A stretch of DNA of 64,000 nucleotides from Zygnema circumcarinatum (Eukaryota > Streptophyta > Zygnematophyceae > Zygnematales > Zygnemataceae): positions 1,904,117 through 1,968,116 of the forward strand of contig CM074807.1 in the NCBI GenBank assembly GCA_037447605.1, read 5' to 3'. The notes beneath the pieces are model-generated. The model did no database searches, was not told the origin of the DNA, and worked only from the letters and a program-made list of their open reading frames with translations. A program made the position numbers and the translations under genes. Of this stretch, positions 46,501 to 59,600 are shown piece after piece (position 1 is the stretch's first letter; each line of letters opens with the position of its first letter).

Positions 46501-49500
46501 CTCCCATGCGCCGCATCGCAAGCAGCACACACCGCCTCTGTGTTCTCCCGCAGCACATCAGCCCTGCAAAATCACATGGGAATTCAGAGGAGCATAACTT
46601 CAGTAATATCATTCAACATAATGACATTGAACAAACTAAAAGATATAGAGCTCCATTGGGCATAGGGTCCCAGGGAGACGCTCAGTGCGATAAGTCACAG
46701 TTCGTCTCTCCTCCCTCAATTTTAGACTATACCAAAGAACACAGATGCAGAATATTCCCGGCTCTCTGCAGTATCCTCGGCACCATCTGTGCTTAAAAAT
46801 GTGGGATCCTATTTTCCCTTACGAGCAAATCAAAGCGATGAGCACCGGCTGTTAAATGCTGTGCCAGTCATGTATTCACAAGTCCAATGCAAAACAATGT
46901 AAATTCCCAGAAGTCCATTGTTTCTATGGCATGCTAAAAGGGGTGCACGAAGAGCCTACCTAAACTGCTTTGAAGTATTCGAGGCTATCATCACCGCAGT
47001 AGTGCCACTGGTTAGCTCGATGCCACCTGGCGCACTGAGAGCCTTGCTTTTGGCTCCTTGCTGAGCTTCCTCATCAGCAGCAGCTTGCGCTGCCCCCGAC
47101 ACAAAGGCAGCAGTCACCGCATCTGCAGCGTAACCGCCCTGAAGGCCGCCAATGATCTGTTCTATTACCGACCGCACTTCAGCCGCACGTCTCAATCGTG
47201 ACTGCAAACACGCAGACACAACGAAACAAGCAGGTGAATTCATCACAACTCAGAGGACATAAGTTCTATCAGTTCCACATGCTCAGAAACAAGGTCCTTT
47301 TACTGCCAAGTACAGGCCAAGACACAGCGACAGACGACTTCAATGTAAGTTACGGCTGTGAGGAAGCAGAATTTGCACCCTAAAGCCTGCTCTCGGCACA
47401 ACTCCCAACACCCTCATGCGCCTGCCTTATGCTCAGATCATCACGGAGCCTGTTCAAATTAGGGGAAAGCAAAAAGGGCTCTCAAATAAACTTCCTCAGA
47501 ACCGTCCATCCTATTTTATGTACAGATATCTGTGTTTAGGAGTGTCGGGTGGGCTCGATGCAAGTCAGCTAGGAAGCTGAGAGACGTAATACCTGGATAG
47601 TCACAAACACAGCCAGCAGAAGCTGCACAAAATCCTCTGCTGACAAGCCCTTTAATTTGTTTGCTAATGACTGCCCCCCTGCCTCCACCCCACACACAGC
47701 CTCGTCGCCCATCAGTTCACGGCAGCCTATACATCGAGGCTTCGGAAAACAGCCAAAAGCGAGAAATTAGCGAGATATTACCATCGGCATCTGGGGGTGC
47801 ATCTCCTTCAATTGGGCCTGTGAAAAGCACCGGCAGCAACTCTCCCACTACGCACTTTATAGCAGCTTTGATATCAGTGATCAAAGTCTCCCTATAGGCT
47901 CGCAATACTGCTGGCAGCTTAGACTGCAAAATGTCAACCAAACAGAGAGTAACATTTCGGACTGCTCAGTAAGTCGGTGCCAATGTGATGCCATCAGCAT
48001 GTCAAGTCTGGGCAAATCAATGACTCTCCCACCCTGATGCAGTTCAGAGGGCCTCTAGTGTGGAACCCCCATCACACAGAAAGTTCAGATGCTTATTCTT
48101 GCAATTATCGGACACACAAACTGTAAATCGTAATATACACCACAAAAGCCACGACTGCCTTTGAAAGCTGTCAGCTGAAGCCACACATCAATGATGTAAG
48201 ACAACCTCCAAAATGCATGTCCGATGCAACAGAGAGAGGTATCCGACTCGATCAAGCCTAAAGCATGCTTTCTCTAAACCATATGCAGCCAACCCAACAG
48301 AGAGAAAGGCAAATGAGCTTACCCATTGAAGCAATGATCTATCAAGATAAAAATCTGAGGCAAAATAAACATGCCAGCATCCTTTGCAAGAAAGGAGAAA
48401 AATGGCGAGATAGATCCACTTTGAGATGCAAGAACGGGCAATTGAGGTGAGCCAAGAAGTAAATCCCAATAGTAACGAAGTCAACACGCATGTTTCTACC
48501 CACCGTTCGAAGAAGTCCAACAACAATGGGCAAAAGCTGTTCTCGCAAGCCATCTTTCACGTCCTCATCCTCATAGCTCTGCAAAGAGGAGCATCACAAG
48601 GCAACCATTCATGTTTTCTTATATGAGGGCCCTCTTCCATTCAACCACTCCATTTCAGCCAGGCCGAATTGATGTTGGTGCTACTGCGCCTGCAAGAGCT
48701 TGAATTTCTCTCAGAAAAAGTAACGTTCCTGACTGCACGATATACTGACAATGCAAGTTACACACCTGCCCAATTCTGTCATTGTAGAAAACATGTGGAC
48801 AAGAGTATATTGGTGCTACGTGCTATGACAACATATGCACCAAGAGAGATAGCATCGGTCTCGTGGACGAGCAATCGTGAGCACAGGATGGGCTAGTCAC
48901 GACTCTGCTCAATGAAATAAGTAAGCTCAGGGAAAGGGAAAAAATAAAATTTGATTCTATTTGCTTAGCTGCAGGACAAAGAATAGAGAAAAGGCAGAGA
49001 AAGTAGGAGAAAAGTGCCCGTGCCCTAAAAGTCCTACCTCTGCCTTGTTCACCTCCAGCAGAACCAATTCCTTGGCTGGCATTCGTCCCAGCTTTTTGCG
49101 TGCATGAAATGCTCCCAAAATATGATTGGGCTCCAAATCTGTCGTCAGATGAATGGCTTCTCGAACGAAGTCCGCCATCAGCATGCTGCGTATACAGAAA
49201 ATTCACGCATGTCTTACAAACTTAGCCTGAACCGCATAGGAGCCCAAGGGGAGTAGACAAAGCTGAGGCATCTCCTATTTGCCATTCCTTTTCCCAACAA
49301 GGTGCAGGCATTTCATTTCAGTACAGACAAGAATAGTACAGCTCAGAATAACTGTCAAATAGAATAGCTCCGAAGGCGAGGAGACCTTAGAAGCGAAAAT
49401 CCTAGAAAAAATATAAATATGCAAGAAGCAATATCCAAAGGTGATAATGAAAAGCAAGGCTAAACCTAGACCAGCAGGTCATCAGGTGTGACTCCAAGCA

Positions 49501-52500
49501 TCTGCCATTGACCTCGCATTGCCGAATCTAGGACAAGCAGGTAAGCAACTTGAACAGCAATCGACAGTTTGTAGGCACAAATCTACTCCGACAAGACGGA
49601 TATCTCGTATACGCACCGCTCCGTCATGTTTAAGGCGACTAGGACTCACCCATTGACTGACTCTGCTGCCTGGTTTAGCTGATCACCCAAATGTCGGAAA
49701 CAGTGCAATCCAACCAAATCGTCACTTTCCTGCAACCATAAAGAACCTCCTTCCTTCAATCCACGTGGTGCCTGTCTCTTGAAATCACAATGCCTTACTT
49801 AAATGATTTCATTCAGCTGGGCTGGCAGGAAGACTACAATTACGAAGGGTTAAAGGTGAAAAAACTTACCAGCAGCTGTCGCATGTCATCGATGACATCC
49901 AATGCGGCCGCACAATCTGCTGAAGCAACCAGCTGCAATAAATAAGCCAAAGTCAGCAGCATTTCAATCGTTGAGACAGCATTCAAGCGTCAAGAAAAAA
50001 ACCAGAGCAACGCCAGGGCCAAGTTGTAAGTGTTACTTTCAAATAGCTAGATCTCTTCAAGTAAGCCCGAAAAATAACCAGTCAATACACCAAACATGGG
50101 GAATCGAGCACTAACGAGTGCATTGGGACTTATAAGAGAAGGACATGAAATCCACAGGATCATCAAACAAGATGCGAAAGAAGAAAAGTCCAAATGCAAC
50201 TCAACGGCCCATCAGGAGAAAGCAATAGGAAAACTATGCAACAACGTAACACTAGCAGCGCCTTCTATCGCTGCATGTCCTGAACATATAACTTCTTATA
50301 ACGAATACAACGTGCTGACGCCTTTAAAGAACACTAGAAAGGTTCCTGATTTGTGCATCATGCTACACAAAAATTACATCATTCTGAGCTCACCAAAAAA
50401 GGGCTTTGCATTCGTAAGGCAATGGCATGAGGTGGCCATCGCATTGGAAAAGACAGAGTAATCATGTAGAACAGTATATACAGTTATTGACCATCTGTCG
50501 AGCATGCTCACAGAGGTAATACACAAAATAACTCACACACCATAGGCATTCTTGAGTGCAAGGGTAAAAGGCAGAATGTTGGTGGATGGTGCATGGTGCA
50601 TGGCCTAGATGGTAGCAGACGGAGATGAAAGTGGTAAGTGGAGGACTGCACGGAATCAAAAGAAGTTTTACAGAAAGGGCAGCTAGCAAATGGTATGAAT
50701 ACGGGAAACGCAGGAGACCCAAGTGCAGAGCTCAGAAGTGACAGTCGACTGTAAAGCAGGATTTCGCACGTTAACCCTTGACTACAAGCCATTGGCATTT
50801 CTACAGATGAAGTTTTTGAAGGTGGGCAGTTGTGGGGTGAGATTTGAGATGCACCCCCTGTAGGATTCAAACATGAAAATAAATTGGCTATAGCCAGTAA
50901 CTGAAGTCTTCAATAATGTAAACCTTCAAAGGTCTTATTGCAATGCATGCAAAGGGAAGAAAGGTTCAGAAAAACTAGCTGTTGGTACAGTCACAGTCAT
51001 CGCTGCTATAAAACTAAAGCATGGTCAGCTGTTAAAGTTTTCCCAGACAAAAGCGTGCGTGGAAAAAATCTGGAAAAGTTTCAGCAAAGCTGAGACACCT
51101 CGTTACTTTGTTCACAATAACGGAGCTCATGGCTTATGCTACCTTGACTAAGTGAAACTTGATATTAGTCTATTGGCAATACTGTCAATTTCAGACCACG
51201 TATTGAAAGTTTCACATGTAATGGAGGTGTAGGCTCGTGATGAAGTCCTTACGTATCGTTTGAGCTTTCTCAAATAATTATCGGGGGGTATGAGCTTTCA
51301 TTGAGGACTTGCTTCTTGACGAAAAGCAAGCATGCGCCGCTATATCTACACAAATAGCTCTGGTGTAGATCCTCTGGTATTGTAAACCCAAGATAATTAG
51401 TTTGAAGGGTATACGTCATTGCTCGAAGGTAGTATGTCAGAGAGAAGGAGAGCCTGAGGTAGGCAAAGGCTATTGGAAAGGCACCCGTTCGGAAGAGGCA
51501 TTAAAGACCAAAAGGGACGAGGAAACAGAAGACTTAGAGGTTAGAAAGAGCGAACAGCAGACTGCCTTCGATCCAACATCTCATGGCTGGCTTAAAGTAG
51601 AAGGTGCCATCTGCCAGGACGTACCAATCGAAGGGTTTGCAATGCATGGTTGACGTACGATAACAGCTTCAATTTCTGATGAAGGGCCAGTAGATTGTTC
51701 CGGCGCATGTTTGCAAGGTGTATCCTTCTAGCGGCATCCACAATGTCCTTGTCCAGCAGACTCACGGTACTCTGCAAATGTCGGATCTGGTTGCAAGCAA
51801 CCACTATCCGGCCGTTGAGCTCCTCAAGCTGCCCTAGTGCCTCGAAGAAGGAGTCGGACCGAGAAGAAATCTCTTTGACCAAATGTACCTCCACCAGGTC
51901 CAGATAGTGTGAAAGCTTCTCCTGGAGCATCATGTTTGCTTGAATGGTGGTAAACGGGCATGCCGCTTGAAATGTGGCTCCATTTTCTAGCGCAAAGTCC
52001 TCGTCAAAATACAGCGGCGGAATCTCTCGAAGGCAAGCAAGCAACCCTTCCCCTTGTCCACGAGCTTCTGCATCCTCACCCCCTCCACTCGGCGCGCTTC
52101 CTGAGATGACTCCGGCTGAAGTTTGTTCCCAGGTTGCATGTTCTCGCACATCTATGAAACGGCTGCAAGCCGCTGAATTTTTTGACAAATAAGGCTCAAA
52201 ATCGACAATGGAGACCTCTGGGAGTATTCCAGGAGCCAGAGGAGGTGGCAAGTCCTGGGCATTGTCACTGCCGTTGGAAAACATCCATGACCAATTGGAT
52301 TCATTTCCGTAGATCCCAGATTTTCCAAGCTTTGGATTATTAAGTACTGACGCCAAGCTCTGGCCTGTTGCGTACAAGTTGCTGTCAACTTTTGTAGACC
52401 GAGGTGTAGAGACTGCACTGGAGGCCGGAGAAGCCGAAATAGAATTAATAGAGGATTGCCGTGGAAAGTCAGCGGCCATTGCAGGAGAGGAAGAGTGTTC

Positions 52501-52536
52501 AGGTTCCGAGCCTCTCCGACCACGGGAGGCATCCAT
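40548..52536 (-). CDS. VPS54: VPS54, GARP tethering complex subunit
   Basis: Eighteen in-phase exons give 1196 residues: 51625-52536, 49870-49932, 49650-49729, 49038-49185, 48504-48578, 47782-47923, 47593-47678, 46960-47201, 46392-46563, 45722-45805, 44566-45395, 43976-44129, 42899-42977, 42612-42691, 41933-42094, 41313-41380, 40882-40962 and 40548-40680. VPS54 is the GARP subunit that tethers endosome-derived vesicles at the trans-Golgi. Seen motifs include the N-terminal coiled coil (LHQKLKLLSYVNHAL), KLPAVLRAYRETLITDIKAA, VGGRLGYSIRGTLQSQ, and the C-terminal domain with EVVHRMAEILKLFNTRTCQL, GLKSITAKHLALSSQ and LSPLLLESDLRSIF. The first 304 residues lie in one intronless exon. A large Ser/Glu/Ala-rich low-complexity exon (44566-45395, 276 codons) inserts between conserved parts, making the protein longer than the roughly 1030-residue Arabidopsis protein. 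Confidence 0.95.
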
Positions 52537-53689
52537 ACTGCTGCTTACACCAGGACGACAAGATTCGCGGTTAGCGCTCCCGCAAGGGAGTCACTATGCC
52601 GCTACGCCACTATGCACATAGCCGCTGCATGCCCTCCTCCCGCCCCTCTCCGTCTCCCCGTCCGCTCTCGCGCCTGTGGCCCGCCATGACAGCCGGCAGC
52701 GGAGAAGCAGAAAGCGAAGCACCTTGACCCTTGCTCTCGACCTCTGGGGCTGCCTGCCTCCTACTGCGCGCGGCCGTACAGTGCGGAATCGTACGGACGG
52801 AAACTACGGAAGTCAACCATGGATTGCAGTACAGCCGCTGCCCTGTCACATGTCGCTGTTGAGCGTCGAGTCGCCGCTGCCAGGAACCGAACGGGCGACC
52901 TCCTCCTTTCGCGAACGACACACGGTTCCGAACGGCGCATGGAAAGCCGTGGACCGTGCACGACATGGCATGGCCGCAGGCCGCCGCAGCGAGCCCGAGC
53001 CCGCAGCAGGCAGCACGCAGCACGCCTGTCAACGCCCCACAACCTGTCTGCCTCAGTTTCCAACTGCGAAAGAGGAGGAGAAAGTCGTTAGTTTTTGCGG
53101 ACATACATATGATACTGGTACGGACATGACATGGGCTAATTTATAATAATTAGAAAATCCTGGAGTAGGGACGCCAGCCACAAATTGTTAGTTGTCGAGG
53201 CTGAACATAGAACTACTGGCAGTTACACATTTCTGAGCGAATAGATCGCCCGTCGCAAAGGATCTCGGGTGTTCATCAAGTTTGATGTAAATTTCTCCCC
53301 AGTGTAAATGAATGAATTAAACAATTTTCTTAAAAGGCATTCGTTTAGACACCTGCACATTGCAGTCGTGAGAATGTCCCGGCGTTGCAGCAATATTACT
53401 GAAAAAATGTACAACGGATGTGTTGACATTCAAGAAACCCCAGGACCGTTCTTTACCCATACACAGGCCGAGGCCTCCTCCCTTGCACCCTCTAAATTGG
53501 TTTCCCAAAATTGCCACATCAAAAGGCTGCTGCTTTCAGCAAAAACGATAACCCGCAAAATTTCTCCGATCCTACTGGTGCTGTGAGGAGCAACACCAGG
53601 CCCTGCTGTTAAATGATGACCAGCCGCCCGACAAATCACTGCCCACGCCCCTGTGGGGGACTCGCTTCTCCAACTGCCGTGCGCCTTTC
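52537..53689. other. VPS54 upstream region and LETM1 3' flank
   Basis: 52540-53070 is GC-rich promoter-like DNA with open frames on both strands that show no domain. 53070-53689 is AT-richer and should include the LETM1 3' untranslated region. GTAC elements lie at 52774-52794. Confidence 0.5.
52774..52812. promoter_or_regulatory. GTAC elements upstream of VPS54
   Basis: CCGTAC (52774-52779) and TCGTACGGACGG (from 52789) lie about 240-260 bp upstream of the VPS54 ATG, followed by ACTACGG. This is the same motif family as at the other starts. Confidence 0.45.
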
Positions 53690-56600
53690 TTAGTGCTGCT
53701 GCTGCTGCTGCTGCTTCTCCTCCTCGGGATCATTGGATAGATTTTCTGTTGCTCCCAGTTTCACAATATCCTCCACCAAGATCTTCCCATCTGCCACATG
53801 TAGACAGCAGATGAAAACAATGTCAGCGTGTGAAGCTGAATACTCTGTTTTCAATCTAAGACCCTCCCACGTTTGCTAATTCTCGAATTGCAATCATCAT
53901 GATCCTGCGCTCAAGCCAAGCTATACACAACAGGCAGTTCATCCCCTGTTGGGATCCCACACCGCCCTCGGGCAGACGCGAGATGCCATCTTTCATCCCT
54001 TCTCACTAATGCCTGCCTTTCGCTAAGTTGAACCATCCAGCGGTAACAGTCATAAAGTGAGGTTTATCCAGCAGACCATTACGTCATATACTGTATTGAG
54101 ATAACAGAGTATGAAAGTGGAGGAGGCATGTTCGAAAGGATCCAAAAGATGGCCCCTGTCGAACTTTGCCTTTGCCACCGCATTATGGAACAATCTGATA
54201 CAAGTAGTTGCTGCATGCGCAGATTATACATTACTAGCGCTACATTTGACGTCATCGAAATGACGACGCCAACGAGTCAACAACGACATTTCGACGAGCT
54301 CTTATACTGCTTAAAAAATGTGAGCAGTCTGAGCGCGGATGTGTGCGGCTGAGCAGCCGTCAGCCTGCCTGGACAAAAGCGGCAAGCACCCATCAAGGTG
54401 CCGGCCGGTGCATCACATCTTAATGGAAAGCTAGCTTTTTACGCTCTCAGGCAAAAAAAGTCAGCTGAATTTTTTCCATTTGTTGCCGTCATTACACCAT
54501 ACACGTGTGGCCTAAAAAATACAGCCTGTTTATGTGAATGCAGTTCGGGCAACTATCGGCTTTGATCATCTATACACGGGAAATGCATAGAGCTCTACTG
54601 AACCCGGTCACACATGCCTTATAACCATAACTTGCAAAAGCCAACTTCATAATGAACCAGTGGGGTTTGAATATGCAGGGGGTGAAACAACAGGACGATG
54701 GATGACGCACCCTGATCTTTGGCGAGGCTGCTAATGAGTTCCCTCACAGGATCGTCTCCAAGACTGCTCCTCAGTACTTGACATGCCGCCGCTACCTCCT
54801 CGGGCGTCACCTTGCCATCATGGTCCCTGCAGTACACAGTTTCCGAAGTACTCAGCTGTCACTGGCAACCTTGGGACCTGGGACAGCTCTCAAAGCTGTT
54901 GATGTGCATGTTTCCAAATGGAGAAAACACTAATTTCAGACAAGAAAGACCAGGATGCCAAAGTGTAGGGCCGTTCCCTCACGTATCCAGAATCTTCCAG
55001 CGGGTGCCGATCTTCTCATCGACGGCATCGAGCTCTTTCTCCAACTTGTGTAGCATTGAGTCCACCTGAATGCGATCAGCACCAAGAAATATCGATATGT
55101 CACCACCAACCAAACACTGAATAAATGCTCTTGAATGTGAAGTTGCCCTTGCAGATCATCTTCTCCTTGCCTAAAACCCTCTCTACCTCCAAAAAGTAGA
55201 CCATGGTAACGCCTTCACTCCAAGCAGCCTACCCCATTGAGGTCTGACTGCATCAACTACTCAATATGCACAAGAGAGCTTATTCCTTGACTTCAAGTCA
55301 AAAGAATGCCTCCACTAAGCAATTACATAGATTCACGGGTCCAACACCAATGCCGAAGTCACGGCTAGCGTTGTAAGTTTCTCTTGGCACGTACAAGCTA
55401 TGCACACCCGTGATCACAAACACCAACGTTTCTGCGGCTCATTGGTCTCAGATGATCCAAGAGCTTCCTATTTCAGCCAATTTCACAAGCTACCTAGTGG
55501 AATGCCCGAGAGACAGAGGCAAAAGCCTGTGTTGCTCCATTGGAGACGCAAATAATGCATGTCCTTCCATCTTCTACTCTCCCATTTCTCTTCTAACACT
55601 CTCGACCGACACCAACACACTAAGATTCGCTGCCAGTATTCGTGGCCAGTTCAGGACTGCCTTCGCAACCATCAACAGCATGCAGACATGCATAAACTTC
55701 ACCACATGCTACTAAAGCCATGAGCCATGCACATGAATAGGACAAGAGCAGGAGAGTTGAGGTTTCCACGCTGCACAGCAATCTGGTCTCAGTGACACTA
55801 GGAGTGCATTGTTCAGCCTCTCAACAATGAAGTGCATGGTGTGCAAACATAAATCTACACTCTCAAGTATCCCCGACTCCCATCCGCTAACTCAGCCACT
55901 GTTCGCTGTCCATACCTTCGAAATAAGAGCATTAGAAGCATCCGATCCACTGTCTTCTGCCGCTTCGAGAGCTGCTTGATGTGCAGCATTGTACGCCTCT
56001 CGTGCCTCTGCCTCCGTACTTGTGCCCTCCTTGGTCACTAGATTATTGTACAGCTGAATCTGCAGTCACACAAGTACACAGTTTTTGATGTATTCACAAA
56101 CTTCTCTCTGTGGCTCTTACTCCTTTCATTATATGCAAATGATCATCCGAATACCAATCTGACATAGGCTGACTTCACCAACGCCAAAGAATGCAATAAA
56201 CTGCAATACTGAACAGTCCAGGGGTATCAGAAAATAGCGGCAACTTTTACCCTATCGTCGCCTGAAATCCCTCTCTACATTTTCTCTCCCGCTTAAATAT
56301 TCGCCTACAATTCCTAAGTCAAGGCTAGCAAAGTAGTTTTCTCTCGGTACTGACGAGCTATAAAGACCAGTGATCGTCAGAAAGAAGATCATCAAAGCCA
56401 TGCAGGGCAAGAGCCTAAACTTCTGCTCATTTGCTGCAGCTTTTGTCATAAATCGCCTTCAACATGCAAGCATTAGCTGCATTAGCTCCATAGATAATCG
56501 ACTTCAACAAAATGCACACAATTCACGTTTTCTATCATATGAGCACCGCTAGTCAAGATATCACGCGAATAACGTTTTCTAGCCATCACAGAACTGGCCT

Positions 56601-59600
56601 TCGTGAATCTCACCTCCTTATTCACCATCCGCAGGAAATCTGCACGCTCCTTGGCCACCGACTAGACCCGCAAGGGAGCAAAGCAACATAATAAGCCACA
56701 GAATGCTAGCCTAAAGTGTAGATATAGCTACAAAAATAAATTGAACTGGTTTATTCAAGAAATGTGCAGCGAGTACTTTTTTTAGCCTATAAAGTGCTTC
56801 TTGTTGATACTTGCACACTTCTACACACCATTGCAATACCAATCCCATCTTCTTTCCTCTATGGCTTTATTCAAAAAACGGCAAAAAAACATCAAAAAAG
56901 AATCTCGTGAATGCTCTTCCCACTTTCATCTATGGACTGGTAACTTTCGAAGGATAAAAAGGGAAAAAAATCCTTACAGAGCCAGCTGCGAGGGTAGCAA
57001 GGGCAGCGCTCAGTTTGCAAAGGTCATCGCGCTTTGAAGCCGCCTTCCTGGACACAGCCTTGGCCTTTTCAACTGCTTTGTCCTCGTCTACCTCTTTCGC
57101 TGTTGCTGCTTGCATCTCCTCCAGTGCACGGTCACGCGATGCTTCCTCCTCTTCCTTCTGCTGCCTTGCCTTCTCTTGTGCTTCCTCTTCCTGCATTCCA
57201 CAGTTTTAAGGGGTTTAGAAATGAAAATGGAGTGAAAACCAATGGCAGGAGTGCCAATGATCGAAGACATGATATTTATACAATTTCCTATCTCTATGAA
57301 ATCTCGGAAGGTATGGGGAGCATCGAATCAGAAAGGTGCAGCCTGCATTCGGGCAAGCTCACACCGCCGAAACTCTTTGTGATTTAGGAGCTGAAATTAT
57401 ACATGCGCATGTCCATCACCTAACCACTAATAGTATCTGAAGTGCTCTAAGCTGATATGGGTGTAGAGGCTAAGAGGTCCCTTGTAACTTCAAAGTCAAA
57501 CCTAGAATGGTTAAGGAAACTTTGTCTGCCGTGCATGACATTTATCACAGTGTGCAGCAAACTGTTGGTGCCCATTTTAGGGCACCGTAGATTGGCTGCA
57601 CAGTGGAGGGCTGAGGGACAGACATTTCCTTACTGGAAGGAAAACGATATGAACTGGTTGCAAAAGACAGTGTAACACCTGATGCTATGACTTTTGAGGA
57701 GTGGCACTACCTTAATGAGGGCTTCCTCCTCCTTGAGCTTCTCCAATTTGCGTTTGCGCTCCATCACCGTGTCTTCCGTGACAGATGCTCCAACTTGCTC
57801 CACCACAGTATCTGGTAGTGATGAGAGTGTGAAGGACACAGCTTCTTCCGGCTTCAAACGGCTTCCTACAAGGAACGCTCTGCATTTTCAAAACACATCA
57901 CAATTCTCAGTCTCTTCACGGAAGCGCTTCTCCAAAGGATCACAGGAATCACCAAAAAAAAACCTTTGTGAGAATGCAAGCATACTTCAAAATGGTTGCC
58001 TCGCCTACTTTCAAGATCACATTCACTATCATGCATCAGGACACTGTCCTTTCCTAGAAAACGTATCTCAACCAGTCAAATCAATCATAGGCTGCAAGTA
58101 CCTTGAAAGAATGAGCAGTGATGACGGCACAGCGCGGTTTAGGGAGAGATCGAGCCAATCGCGTAACTGCAAATATCCCTCCAAAAGCTCAGTTAAAGGA
58201 GCTTCTCAATTTAATCACATCTGCTCATTGCATCCTATTCCTTATAATGCTCTCTGTTCGGAACTGCAACTCGTAATGAACATGGAATCTCCTCCTTCCG
58301 CACTTGTGTCATATTGACTACATAAACCCCTGCTAGCAAACAATGTGGCTCTCTGCTACTTGGCAAAAGTGTCTTGTGTGGTTGGTAGTTGATGTTTCTT
58401 TTCCAGCAGTTAGAATGACCAATCTGTGTCAGCAACATCTTGTTGTGATTTTAACTAGGTTCTCAAGGATTATGGGCTATCTGCGATTGAGGCGAGGACC
58501 ATGGTACCTGCTGTCGCATCTCCTCCACAGAGAGCAGTCCCATCATGCCTCGTTCTCGTGTTGCGGAACGCAGCTCTGTTTCAGTAAGGGACTCCACGGC
58601 TTCTGCTTGAATCATTTTGTCATCCTCCTTGATCCTGGCCAAATTCCCATTGTATCGAAACAGCTGTTTAACACTCACACTCCTCGAACGCTAATACTGA
58701 TGAGCTCCTGCCAATGCATAGCCTATAAGACGTAACGATGACCCACACATTCAAAATTCTCTGTGTTTCACATGAATAAGATTAAACTCGTCTTAACAAA
58801 ATATTGAGTCATAACCACAAATTTTCAACACAACAAATTAAAGAGAAACAACGGACACACCCGGTGCTATTCACACCCAAAATAACGATTTGCTAATCCA
58901 AGAACAGTGATTTCTGAGGTAACAAGTGCACATTGTTATCAGCACATCCTCAAGAAATTTTCATTCACTTTTTCCTGCATCCGACACGAGCAATATTCAA
59001 GTCCCTCCTCCTACCACCCCTGTCAAGTGCAAACAAAATAGGTCAGGTTATCTAGAAGACAGCACTATCGCTTGATAGGTACATGGCTGCTCTCATCCTC
59101 ACCAGGCTAACTTAGCACGAAGAATGTATCGTAAATATGCGTCCGTTCCAAATGTCTGTAGACCCATATACTTGCACATGCTGACCAAGCGTGACCTGTA
59201 ACCAAAGGATTCCAGAAAAGGTACCCCCGCTTCACAGAGTAAATCAAGTATCGGCCGAATCGTCAGTCTCCTTGACCATAAACCTTAGAACAAGCGAAAC
59301 GTTGGATGCAATCACAGCGGACAAGCACAGGTTGATCTGAAAATTCTACAAGTATTATGAGGGTGATGGGATAGATGCTAGCTTGCAGCAGAGTATAAGT
59401 TGACTCTGCATTGAATGACGCAGCTCATATAACCATTGCAGCAAGGTGATGGAACCAAACGGATAGCAGGGGGACGTAAACGGTAAGTTTACGCCAGTCA
59501 ACTGTGCTTTGTTGTTGAGAGGGCCTCGGCAATTTAATCACCAAAAGCTTCTCCCAACCGTTCAGCAGCATTTCCCAAGACGCCATGCCAACACCTCAGA

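Noticed and set aside
52610-53146. Overlapping ORFs of 100-164 residues on both strands upstream of VPS54
   Set aside because: GC-rich DNA has few stop codons. The frames overlap, show no domain or splice structure, and coincide with the VPS54 promoter.
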